Below are positions 46,287 to 53,854 of a DNA stretch of 64,000 nucleotides, piece by piece; within the stretch, counting starts at the first letter, position 1; each line of letters opens with the position of its first letter. The notes below the pieces were generated by a model. It was not told where the DNA came from. It made no database searches and saw only the letters and a list, made by a program, of their open reading frames with translations. This stretch comes from Minwuia thermotolerans (lineage in GTDB: Bacteria > Pseudomonadota > Alphaproteobacteria > Minwuiales > Minwuiaceae). The position numbers and the translations under genes are program-made. The stretch spans positions 58,377 through 122,376 of the forward strand of contig NZ_PIGG01000069.1 in the NCBI RefSeq assembly GCF_002924445.1. The letters run 5' to 3'.

Positions 46287-47543
46287 CTACTTGATGCCCG
46301 CCGCCTCCAGGCCGTTCTCGAACAGGAAGGCGGACTGGTTCGGGTTCTCGATCAGATTGCAGACCTGCATGGTGTCGGTCGGCTTCTGCTCCGGGAACTT
46401 CTCCAGCACGTTGAACTTCTGATCCTGCACCTCGGCGATGTAGGCGTTGAGCGTCGCATGGTGGGAGGTCGGCTCGATGGAAATCACGCCGGACGGCCCG
46501 TCATAGGTGACATTGCCTTCCAGCGCCTCGATCACCGCCATGCGGTCCAGCGTGCCGGCCGCCTTCACGCCCTCCGCCCAGAGGTGGATGCCCTCGTAGG
46601 AGCGCACGGCCAGTTCGTTCAGATAAGGCGCGTCGGCGCCGCCGTACTGATCCTTGAAACGCTTGACGAAGGCCTGGTTCCGCGGCGTGTCGATCTCCTC
46701 GTAATAGGTGTAGGAGGTCAGCATGCCGTTGCCTTCTTCCGCCGAGATCGACTGGTGTTCGTTGCCCAGACCGAAGGTCGTCGAGGCGACGGGAATGCTA
46801 CCCTTCATGCCGGCGGCGGCGTACTGGCGGTAGAAGGATATGTGCGCGCCGCCGACCAGCGCCGACCAGACCATGTCGGGCTTGGCGGCCTGGATTTTCT
46901 GGATGGTGGGTCCGAAGTTGGTGACGTCCAGCGGGAAGAACTCGGTGGCAACCGTCTCGCCGCCCTGCTCGGCCACGTACTTCTGCACCCAGTCGGCGAT
47001 GATCTGGCCGTAGTTGTAGTCGGCGGCCACGATATAGACCTTCTTGCCCCACTTGTTCATCACGTGGGGCACCAGCTTCTCGACCGTGTGCGCCGGCGTG
47101 GAGCCGGTGCAGAAGGTGTTCTTGTCGCAGACTCCGCCCTCGTACTGGACGTTGTAGAAGTAGAGCACGTTGAAACGGTTCAGCGTCGGCCGGATGGCCT
47201 CGCGGGAAGCCGAGGTGATGCCCGCGTGGACGACGTCGGCGCGGTCGGAGGCCGCCGCCTGGGTGGCGTACTGGGTGTAGAGCTGGATGGTCGACTGCGG
47301 GTCGTACATCGTCAGTTCGACCGGCCGCCCGAGCAGGCCGCCGGCCTCGTTGATCTCGGCCACGGCCATCTCGCTGGCGCTGACCATGGGCCGGCCATAG
47401 ATGTCGAGACCGCCGGACTGATCCAGGATGCTGACCAGCTTGATCGGATCGGCCGCCTGCGCCCGTCCGATGATCGCCGGGGCCGCCAGCGCCGCCGCGG
47501 TCGCGGCGGTGCCCTTGAGAAAGGTTCTGCGCGTCGCCTTCAT
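46287..47543 (-). CDS. Urea/amide-type ABC transporter substrate-binding protein, Tat signal
   Basis: A 418-residue periplasmic binding protein, type I fold, of the UrtA/AmiC/FmdD group. It starts at ATG 47543 with GGGAG before it and carries a twin-arginine signal (TRRTFLKGTAATAAALAAPAIIGRAQA). LFYFYNVQYEG-like sequence (NVLYFYNVQYEGG) is the VQYEG motif that marks the urea/short-amide branch. UrtA itself is about this long and also Tat-exported in many species. No urease genes are near; an amidase is, so an amide ligand is more likely than urea. Confidence 0.88.
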   Translation of the reverse strand: MKATRRTFLKGTAATAAALAAPAIIGRAQAADPIKLVSILDQSGGLDIYGRPMVSASEMAVAEINEAGGLLGRPVELTMYDPQSTIQLYTQYATQAAASDRADVVHAGITSASREAIRPTLNRFNVLYFYNVQYEGGVCDKNTFCTGSTPAHTVEKLVPHVMNKWGKKVYIVAADYNYGQIIADWVQKYVAEQGGETVATEFFPLDVTNFGPTIQKIQAAKPDMVWSALVGGAHISFYRQYAAAGMKGSIPVASTTFGLGNEHQSISAEEGNGMLTSYTYYEEIDTPRNQAFVKRFKDQYGGADAPYLNELAVRSYEGIHLWAEGVKAAGTLDRMAVIEALEGNVTYDGPSGVISIEPTSHHATLNAYIAEVQDQKFNVLEKFPEQKPTDTMQVCNLIENPNQSAFLFENGLEAAGIK

Positions 47544-47608
47544 GTTGCTGCTCCCTGTCCTTGGACCCGCAACGGGCCCGGTACGCCCGGTTCGCCCGGG
47601 CAGATGGG

Positions 47609-49225
47609 TCATTCGTCGTCGGCCGGACGGCCCGGCGCCGGCCGCTCGTCGCCGCCGATGGTGGCCGAAAGCCCTCTCAGGCCGTCGCCCACATTCATGC
47701 CGATGTCCTCGCCGAGCTTGCGGATGGCGGGCAGTTGCAGCGCCATGGACAGCACGCTGTCGACCACCTGGTTGATCGCCGCGCCCTCGCCGCCGCCCGT
47801 CCCGTCGCCCTTGCCGCCGCCGGCGCCGTTGAAGCCGGAAATGTGGTTGATGCGGATGGAATCGATCTTTTCCGCCGGCTTGGTCATGCGAGACACGACC
47901 TCCGGCAACGCCTCGATCCGCGCCAAGTCGAGCTTCAGGCGCATCAGGTTCTCACTCTGGTCATTCTCCGCGTTGACCAGCGCCTTGCGGCCCTCCGCTT
48001 CGGCCAGCATGGCGATCCTGTTCGACGTCGCTTCGATATCGGTCGCTTCGCCCTTCGCCCTGGCCATGGCGAGGATGGTTTCGGTCTCGCTCTTGACCCG
48101 GGTGTCGTCGACCTCGGCTTCCTCCTGGGCGCGGATCGTCGCCAGACGTCTCTGCCGTTCGGCTTCCGCGATCACGCGGGCGGTCTCGACGCCGGCATCG
48201 GCCTCCACCCGCTTGGCCTCCTCCAGCAGCGCGGCGGCATGCGCCCTGGCCTCGTCGATCCGCTTCGCGGCCAGCGCGACCTCGCGCTCGTGGCGCGCGG
48301 TCCGGGTGCTCATCTCCGCCTCGACCTCCATGCGGCGGACGTCCTGATCGCGCTTGATTTCGGCGGATTTCACCTCCCGGTCGCGCTCGATGCGGGCGGC
48401 TTCGCGGCGGCGCTCGGCCAGTGCCTGCTGCTCGGCGATTTCGGCCTGGCTTGCCGCGCGCCGGCTCTCGATCTCCTGCTGCTGCGCCTGATGGGCCAGT
48501 TCGGATTCCTGCTCGATCACATAGCGCCGCTTCGTCGCCTCCAGCTGGCTCTGTCGAACGGCGACATCGGCTTCCGCATCGATCTGCGCCCGCTCTTTCC
48601 GGGAGGTCGCGATGATCTCCGAAAGGCGGCGCATGCCGATGGCGTTGAAGGCGTTGTTCTCGTCCAGCGAGGCGAAGGGCGTCTGGTCTAGTCGGGTCAG
48701 GGCCACGTTCTCCAGCAGCAGACCGTTCAGCGCCAGCGTCGGCGACAGGGCCTCGGAGACCTCGCGCACGTACTCGCCGCGCCGGTCCTGCAGTTCGTCC
48801 ATGGTGTAGCGCGCCGCCACCGACAGCATGGCGTCGACCAGCTTGCCTTCCAGCGTCTCGGCCAGGTCGGCGGCGCGGAAGGACTTGCCCGCCAGGGCCT
48901 GCGCGGCCGTCGTCACCCCCTCCTCGGACGGGTTCACCCGCACATAGAATTCGGCCGCCGCATCGACGCGCAGACGGTCCTTGGTGATGATCGACCGCTC
49001 GCCCTTGCGCTCGATCTCCAGCCGCGTCGTCTTCATGTTGACTTCGGAGACGCGGTGGACGATCGGCAGGGCAATGCAGCCCCGCTCCATCACGATCCGC
49101 TGACCGCCGAAGCCGGTCCGGATCAGCGCGACGTCGCGGCTGCCCTTCTTGTAGAAGCGGTTCAGGAAGAGGATCGCGACGATCAGGACGACGATCGCCA
49201 GGATGATTCCGACCAGCCAGCCCAA
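47609..49225 (-). CDS. Flotillin/SPFH band-7 family membrane protein
   Basis: About 538 residues from a TTG at 49225 with GGAGG five bases upstream; a GTG at 49276 would add 17. One N-terminal membrane helix (LVGIILAIVVLIVAILFL) is followed by the SPFH domain (GGQRIVMERGCIALPIVHRVSEVNMKTTRLEIERKGERSIITKDRLRVDAAAEFYVRV) and a long Glu/Ala-rich coiled coil from about 235 to 430. Flotillins organise membrane microdomains. It lies 66 bases upstream of the amide transporter operon on the same strand and could be co-transcribed. Confidence 0.87.
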   Translation of the reverse strand: MGWLVGIILAIVVLIVAILFLNRFYKKGSRDVALIRTGFGGQRIVMERGCIALPIVHRVSEVNMKTTRLEIERKGERSIITKDRLRVDAAAEFYVRVNPSEEGVTTAAQALAGKSFRAADLAETLEGKLVDAMLSVAARYTMDELQDRRGEYVREVSEALSPTLALNGLLLENVALTRLDQTPFASLDENNAFNAIGMRRLSEIIATSRKERAQIDAEADVAVRQSQLEATKRRYVIEQESELAHQAQQQEIESRRAASQAEIAEQQALAERRREAARIERDREVKSAEIKRDQDVRRMEVEAEMSTRTARHEREVALAAKRIDEARAHAAALLEEAKRVEADAGVETARVIAEAERQRRLATIRAQEEAEVDDTRVKSETETILAMARAKGEATDIEATSNRIAMLAEAEGRKALVNAENDQSENLMRLKLDLARIEALPEVVSRMTKPAEKIDSIRINHISGFNGAGGGKGDGTGGGEGAAINQVVDSVLSMALQLPAIRKLGEDIGMNVGDGLRGLSATIGGDERPAPGRPADDE

Positions 49226-49508
49226 GGTCCCCTCCCAAGCCAATCCGTCTGTGTGGCGCCAGAATGTCCGGGCCACCGGCCCTTCGCTTTTCTCGCGCTG
49301 CAGAAAAATCGTCCGTGGGAAACGCCCGGGGAGTCAAGTGTTTCATCGAACGGGCCAGAGAATGGGCAGGCGTATCACTTGACGGGCAGCCATCTGGTCA
49401 AGGGATGTGCAGACCAGGCGCGGCAGATGCGCGCCGCGCGCCGGAGGGGGTGACAAGCACCGCGTTTTTGGCGTCAATTACGGCTGGTTCAGATGGGAGG
49501 AGAGAACC

Positions 49509-50000
49509 TTGTCAGACGATAAGAAGATCACCTTCCCCGTCGAGGCGACGCACATCCTGATGTTCGCGCGCTCGATCGGGGACTATTCGCCGGAACACGT
49601 CGACGCCGAGGCGGCGAAGAAGACGGAGGCCGGGGGCATCGTCGCGCCGCTGACCTTCCCGCAGTCGGTGGCGCAGTTCGACCCCGACTATTACCTGCGT
49701 CTGCAGCCGGGCAAACCATGGTTCGGCTCCGGCAGGAACCCGAGCGGCATCGAGGGCAAGCCATCCTCCTCGGGCGGACTGCATGCAGAACAGCACTTCG
49801 AGTACATGCGCCCGTTGCGTCCCGGCGACGTGCTGACGGTGACCGTGCATGACGGCGACACCTGGGAGAAGGAGAGCAAGCGCGCCGGCAAGCTGATGTT
49901 CTCCGAGCGGATCACGGAATATCGCGACCAGAACGGCGAACTGGTCGTCCGCGCCCGCAGCGTCGGCGTGAAGACCGAGCGCCCGGTCGCACAGGGTTGA
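49509..50000 (+). CDS. MaoC-like (FAS1-type) dehydratase, first of a pair
   Basis: A 163-residue hot-dog fold protein. The TTG at 49509 has GGAGGAGAGAACC before it and gives SDDKKITFPVEATHILMFARSIGDYSP, the usual opening for the N-terminal MaoC subunit; an earlier start adds a poor leader. GGLHAEQHFEYMRPLRPGDVLTV is the second family motif. It has no clear catalytic Asp/His dyad, whereas its neighbour does. Such pairs form heterodimeric 2-enoyl-CoA hydratases (for example ChsH1/ChsH2). Confidence 0.85.
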   Translation: MSDDKKITFPVEATHILMFARSIGDYSPEHVDAEAAKKTEAGGIVAPLTFPQSVAQFDPDYYLRLQPGKPWFGSGRNPSGIEGKPSSSGGLHAEQHFEYMRPLRPGDVLTVTVHDGDTWEKESKRAGKLMFSERITEYRDQNGELVVRARSVGVKTERPVAQG

Positions 50001-50013
50001 GGGAGACAGTTCG

Positions 50014-50436
50014 ATGGCAGTGAAGAAGAGCGACATCAAGGTCGGCGATACGCGCGAAATGGAGCTGGTCGACGATCTCAAGCGCACCCAGCTGGTGATG
50101 TATTCGGGCGCGTCGGGCGACTACAACCCGCTGCACACCGATGACGTCTACACGCGCGAGGCGGCGGGCTATCCGGGCGTCTTCGCGCACGGCATGCTGA
50201 CCATGGGCATGACCGGACGCATCGTCACCGATATGTTCGGCGTCACCAACGTGAAGAAGTACGGCGTTCGCTTCACCAATCAGGTCTGGCCGGGCGACTC
50301 GCTGAAGGCCAAGGCGACCGTCGCAGACATCCGCGAGGAGAACGGCGAAACGGTGGCCGACGTCACGATCGAGACCACCAACCAGAAGGGTCAGACGGTC
50401 ATCACCGGCAACGCCACCGCGCGGCTGGAAGGGTAG
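50014..50436 (+). CDS. MaoC family dehydratase, second of a pair
   Basis: A 140-residue hot-dog protein with the hydratase catalytic motif: YSGASGDYNPLHTDDVYTREAAGYPGVFAHGMLTMGM, where Asp and His (DYNPLH) form the R-specific enoyl-CoA hydratase dyad. It starts 13 bases after its partner with GGGAGA before the ATG. It probably adds water to a 2-enoyl-CoA together with the preceding subunit. The substrate is unknown; the acyl-CoA dehydrogenase pair near 36-38 kb is a possible functional partner. Confidence 0.9.
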   Translation: MAVKKSDIKVGDTREMELVDDLKRTQLVMYSGASGDYNPLHTDDVYTREAAGYPGVFAHGMLTMGMTGRIVTDMFGVTNVKKYGVRFTNQVWPGDSLKAKATVADIREENGETVADVTIETTNQKGQTVITGNATARLEG

Positions 50437-50493
50437 AAGGTTCCTCTTCCGCCATGCCGCCGGATCGTTCGAGTGTTTGATCGAACCATCCAA

Positions 50494-50552
50494 CGCTGGG
50501 CCCTTGGATCCCGGATCAAGGTCCCGGGCAGGCTTGATCCAAGGGCCCAGCG
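50494..50552. repeat. Palindromic intergenic element with 17-bp perfect arms
   Basis: CGCTGGGCCCTTGGATC and its exact reverse complement flank a 25-base centre that can pair again (GATCAAG/CTTGATC). A second smaller hairpin (GTCC..GGGG/CCCC..GGAC) lies at about 50567-50589. It sits just after the MaoC gene and before the end of the opposite gene, so it could also act as a terminator. It looks like a REP-type repeat. Confidence 0.65.
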
Positions 50553-50613
50553 CACCGGAGGAATGGGTCCTGGGGTCAAGCCCCGGGACGCCGTCGCTCG
50601 GTTGGGCGTCCCC

Positions 50614-51420
50614 TCACGCGGCCCCGGTCCGCGTCTTCCGGGTGCCCGGCGCGGGCGGGTCGTTCGGCGCGCCGGCGAAGCACTGGGCCTTGGCCATCCA
50701 CTCGGTGGCGTTCGGTCCCGTCACCTTCAGCGAGGTGTCGGCGATGTTCCGCACCTGGGTGACGACCTGGCAGAACTCCTCGGCCAGGCCTTCGATCAGT
50801 TCCGCCGACCCCGGATCGCCATATTCCCAGATCTGGCCGGACGGCGCGGTGAGCCGGAGATGCGGCATGGGCTCGGGCGGCGTCTCACCACGGACGTGGA
50901 AGGTCCAGCCATAGGTATTCACGCCCAGGATCACGATGTTGCGGATCCGGTCGGCGTTCTTCCGCACCACACCGAGCACGTCGAAGACCTCCTGACCGTG
51001 CGCCCAGGTCTCCATCAGCCGGGCGGAGATGGACGAACGCACGCTCATCGACGGGCCCGCCCAGGGCACGCGGGCCGAAGGATCGGCCTGGGCGAAGCGT
51101 TCGCTCATCGGGCCGTAGTAGTCGTGCCACATGCGGACCAGATCCCGGCCCTCCGCGCCCTCGCAGAACGCCTTCTCGAAGTCGATCACCAGGCCGCCGG
51201 CGTCGCGGTGCGCCACCAGCCGTTCGAAGAACTCTCGGAACTTCTCCGGATCGCTGAGTGACAGGTCCGCCCCGTGGTTCCAGGTGTGCAGATGCGCGAT
51301 GACGTTGTTGATGGTCCAGCCCTTGAAGGCCGTCACCGTCGCCATCCGCTCGTCACTCAAGGGTTCGATCAGCGCATGAAGCTGATCGCTTTCGTCGCGG
51401 AAGTCCCTGGCCTGTTGCAT
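50614..51420 (-). CDS. TIGR03084-family metal-binding protein (DinB/maleylpyruvate isomerase-like)
   Basis: A 268-residue protein of the DinB-like four-helix superfamily. Start ATG 51420 has GGGAGG nine bases upstream. FKGWTINNVIAHLHTWNHGADLSL carries the first metal-ligand His, and SARLMETWAHGQEVFDVLGV the His late in the helix bundle (METWAHGQ), a hallmark of the mycothiol-dependent isomerase group. Alphaproteobacteria lack mycothiol, so the thiol partner and the substrate are unknown. The frame is open further upstream only as antisense to carbonic anhydrase. Confidence 0.82.
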   Translation of the reverse strand: MQQARDFRDESDQLHALIEPLSDERMATVTAFKGWTINNVIAHLHTWNHGADLSLSDPEKFREFFERLVAHRDAGGLVIDFEKAFCEGAEGRDLVRMWHDYYGPMSERFAQADPSARVPWAGPSMSVRSSISARLMETWAHGQEVFDVLGVVRKNADRIRNIVILGVNTYGWTFHVRGETPPEPMPHLRLTAPSGQIWEYGDPGSAELIEGLAEEFCQVVTQVRNIADTSLKVTGPNATEWMAKAQCFAGAPNDPPAPGTRKTRTGAA

Positions 51421-51453
51421 GTTCCGACCCTCCCCATGGTCTTCTCGGCAAAC

Positions 51454-51472
51454 GGACGGCCGTAGGCCGTCC
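51454..51472 (-). terminator. Hairpin after carbonic anhydrase gene
   Basis: GGACGGCC and GGCCGTCC pair perfectly around a 3-base loop, just 4 bases below the carbonic anhydrase stop. On the minus strand GTTTGCC follows, a weak U-tract. Confidence 0.5.
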
Positions 51473-51476
51473 TTCG

Positions 51477-52106
51477 TCAGTCGTCGTCCGCCGGATCCAC
51501 CGGCAGAGCGGACCGGCCGCATTTCAGATCGCGCAGCCGGCCGTCCGACAGGCGGTAGATCCAGCCATGCACGGCCAGTTCCTGGCCGCGCTCCCACGCC
51601 TCGACCACGATGGGCGAATGGCACAGTGCGTCGACCTGGGCGACGACGTTGAGTTCGCAGACCCGGTCGATCTGCGCGTCCAGCGTCTCCAGCGTCGCCA
51701 GTTCCCGCCGGTAGCGGCGGTAGAGATTGTGGACCGGCGCCAGCCAGTGGTCCACCAGGCCCTCCTGAGAATTCTCCAGCACCGCACGAACCCCGCCGCA
51801 GCCGTAGTGGCCGCAGACGATGATGTGCTTCACCTTCAGCCCATCGACGGCGAATTTGACCACGGACATGCAGTTGAGATCGGCGGCGTAGACGATGTTG
51901 GCGACATTGCGGTGGACGAACACCTCGCCGGGCTCCAGCCCGGTGATCACATTGGCCGGGACGCGGCTGTCGGAGCAGCCGATCCAGAGGAAGTCCGGCG
52001 ACTGCAGCGACGAAAGCCGCTGGAAGTACTCCGGATCGCTGGCGATGCGGTCTTCCGCCCAGCGCACGTTCTCGGCCAGAAGATCCCGTGGCGTCTTGGC
52101 GTTCAT
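51477..52106 (-). CDS. Beta-class carbonic anhydrase
   Basis: A 209-residue zinc enzyme converting CO2 and bicarbonate. Zinc ligands are plain: Cys in WIGCSDSRVPA, with its Asp-Arg dyad, and His and Cys in CGHYGCGGVRA. GGGAGG stands before the ATG at 52106; the in-frame upstream start has no such site. The length and motif order are those of the common plant-type beta class. It is monocistronic by position. Confidence 0.95.
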   Translation of the reverse strand: MNAKTPRDLLAENVRWAEDRIASDPEYFQRLSSLQSPDFLWIGCSDSRVPANVITGLEPGEVFVHRNVANIVYAADLNCMSVVKFAVDGLKVKHIIVCGHYGCGGVRAVLENSQEGLVDHWLAPVHNLYRRYRRELATLETLDAQIDRVCELNVVAQVDALCHSPIVVEAWERGQELAVHGWIYRLSDGRLRDLKCGRSALPVDPADDD

Positions 52107-52211
52107 CCATTTCCTCCCGTCAATCGTACCGGGGGACAGATAGCAGCGTCCCCGGCCCACAGCACCCCTGAAATATCAGGCCGCAGACGGAAAACCAGCA
52201 GGAGAGATATC

Positions 52212-52784
52212 ATGTTCACCCGACTCCTTCTCGCCCTTGCACTGTTCGCGGTGGCGGGCGCCGCCGGCGGGCAGCTGCGTGCCGACGAAGCCGCCTGGGC
52301 CGCGCTGGCGAAGCCCGGCGCCATCGCCATCATGCGCCACACCATCGCGCCGGGATATGGCGACCCGGCGGATTTCGAGATCGGCGACTGCGCCACCCAG
52401 CGAAATCTGGACGCCGAAGGCCGTGACCAGGCGCGCGCGATCGGCGCCGCGGTCCGGGACCGCGGCATCGAATTCGCCCGTGTGCTGACCAGCCAGTGGT
52501 GCCGATGCCGGGACACGGCGCGCCTGCTGGGTCTGGGCGAGCCCGAGGATTTTCCGGCGCTCAATTCCTTCTTCCGGGACCGGTCGACGCGCTCGGCCCG
52601 GACCGCCGAGGTCCGCGATCTCCTCCACGCCCATGACGGCGGAGAGCGGCTGATGCTGGTGACCCATCAGGTCAATATCTCGGCGCTCACCGGACGCGGC
52701 GTCGCCTCGGGCGAACTGCTCGTGCTGGACGTCGCCGAAGACGGATCCGTCCGGGTCGCGGGCTCCATTCTCATGCGCCCCTGA
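52212..52784 (+). CDS. Histidine phosphatase family protein, exported
   Basis: A 190-residue phosphatase of the RHG superfamily with a signal peptide (MFTRLLLALALFAVAGAAGGQLRA). The catalytic motif is IAIMRHTIAPG (Arg-His, with Thr in place of Gly). The second catalytic His is in LMLVTHQVNISALTG. SQWCRCRDTARLLG fits the family's substrate-pocket motif. AGGAGAGATATC precedes the ATG. It probably acts on a periplasmic phosphoester; the substrate is unknown. Confidence 0.85.
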   Translation: MFTRLLLALALFAVAGAAGGQLRADEAAWAALAKPGAIAIMRHTIAPGYGDPADFEIGDCATQRNLDAEGRDQARAIGAAVRDRGIEFARVLTSQWCRCRDTARLLGLGEPEDFPALNSFFRDRSTRSARTAEVRDLLHAHDGGERLMLVTHQVNISALTGRGVASGELLVLDVAEDGSVRVAGSILMRP

Positions 52785-52835
52785 ACGGAAGGCAGCGGGC
52801 CGCTATGCTGGTGGCGGCAAGGAGGAGGATTCGGC

Positions 52836-53819
52836 ATGGCGAACGGACCGGTCAGGCTCGGCATCATCGGCTGCGGCATCATGGGGGAACGGATTGTCCG
52901 CGCGACGCTCGCGCACGATCCGGCGCTGATCCGGCTCACCGCGCTCTGGGATCCCGACCCGGCGGCGCGGGCGCGGCTCGGGGCCGGCCTGCCGGACCTG
53001 CCCTTCGTCGATGACGCCGACGATGTCATCGACCGGGCCGAGACCGTCTACATCGCCTCGCCGCCGGCGGCCCATCTGGAGCACGCCCGCGCGGCGCTGG
53101 CAGCCCGCCGCGCCGTCTTCACCGAGAAGCCGCTCGGCGTCTCGCTCGAGGAATCTCGGGATTTCCGCGACATGGCCGGAAAGGCCGAACGCCCGGCGGC
53201 GGTGAACTTCATCCTCGCCTCCGCGCCGTCGGTGGACTCAGTGCGCGCCTGGATCGAGCAGGGCGTCGTCGGTCGGCCCGAGCGGCTGGAGATCTATGCC
53301 CGCTTCGCGCAATGGCCGCGCGACTGGCAGATGGACGCCGCCGGCTGGCTTGCGAAACGTCAGGAGGGCGGCTTCACGCGGGAAGTCATCTCCCACTTCC
53401 TGTTCCTCGCCCGCCGCTTCGCCGGCCCGCTGGAGCTGCAATCGGCCCGCGCGGTCTTCCCCCGCGGCGACGGGGCGGAAACGGCCGTCGAGGCTGAACT
53501 GACCGCCGGCGGCCTGCCGCTCCGGCTCACCGGCGACGTCGGCGTGATCGACCACGCCGACCACAATCTCTGGGTTCTGCACGGCTCGAACGGCTCGGTG
53601 CGCATCCGCGACTGGTCCCTGGCCGAACGGCTGATGCCGGATGGCCGCTGGGCGGGCGACCCGGACGCGCCCGGTCACGCCGAGGCGCGGCCGCTGATCC
53701 TGAAACGGCAGGTGGAGAAACTGGCCGCCATGACCCGTGGCGCCCCCCACGATCTCGCCAGCGTCGGCGAGGCGCTCAACGTGCAGACGGTCGTCGAGGG
53801 CATCCTGGCCAGCGGCTGA
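52836..53819 (+). CDS. Gfo/Idh/MocA family oxidoreductase
   Basis: A 327-residue NAD(P)-dependent oxidoreductase. The Rossmann motif is LGIIGCGIMGERIV, the family EKP motif appears in VFTEKPLGVSLEES, and TREVISHFLFLARRF sits near where the catalytic Lys/His lie. Members oxidise or reduce sugars and inositols. GGAGGAGG precedes the ATG at 52836. It is 51 bases after the phosphatase gene and convergent with the RTX gene. Confidence 0.88.
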   Translation: MANGPVRLGIIGCGIMGERIVRATLAHDPALIRLTALWDPDPAARARLGAGLPDLPFVDDADDVIDRAETVYIASPPAAHLEHARAALAARRAVFTEKPLGVSLEESRDFRDMAGKAERPAAVNFILASAPSVDSVRAWIEQGVVGRPERLEIYARFAQWPRDWQMDAAGWLAKRQEGGFTREVISHFLFLARRFAGPLELQSARAVFPRGDGAETAVEAELTAGGLPLRLTGDVGVIDHADHNLWVLHGSNGSVRIRDWSLAERLMPDGRWAGDPDAPGHAEARPLILKRQVEKLAAMTRGAPHDLASVGEALNVQTVVEGILASG

Positions 53820-53829
53820 GGTCCGCGAA

Positions 53830-53849
53830 GGCGGTCCCTGCGGACCGCC
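53830..53849. terminator. Hairpin between oxidoreductase and RTX genes
   Basis: GGCGGTCC and GGACCGCC form a perfect 8-bp stem with a CTGC loop in the 35-base gap between two convergent genes. No strong U-tract on either side. Confidence 0.5.
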
Positions 53850-53854
53850 GACGT

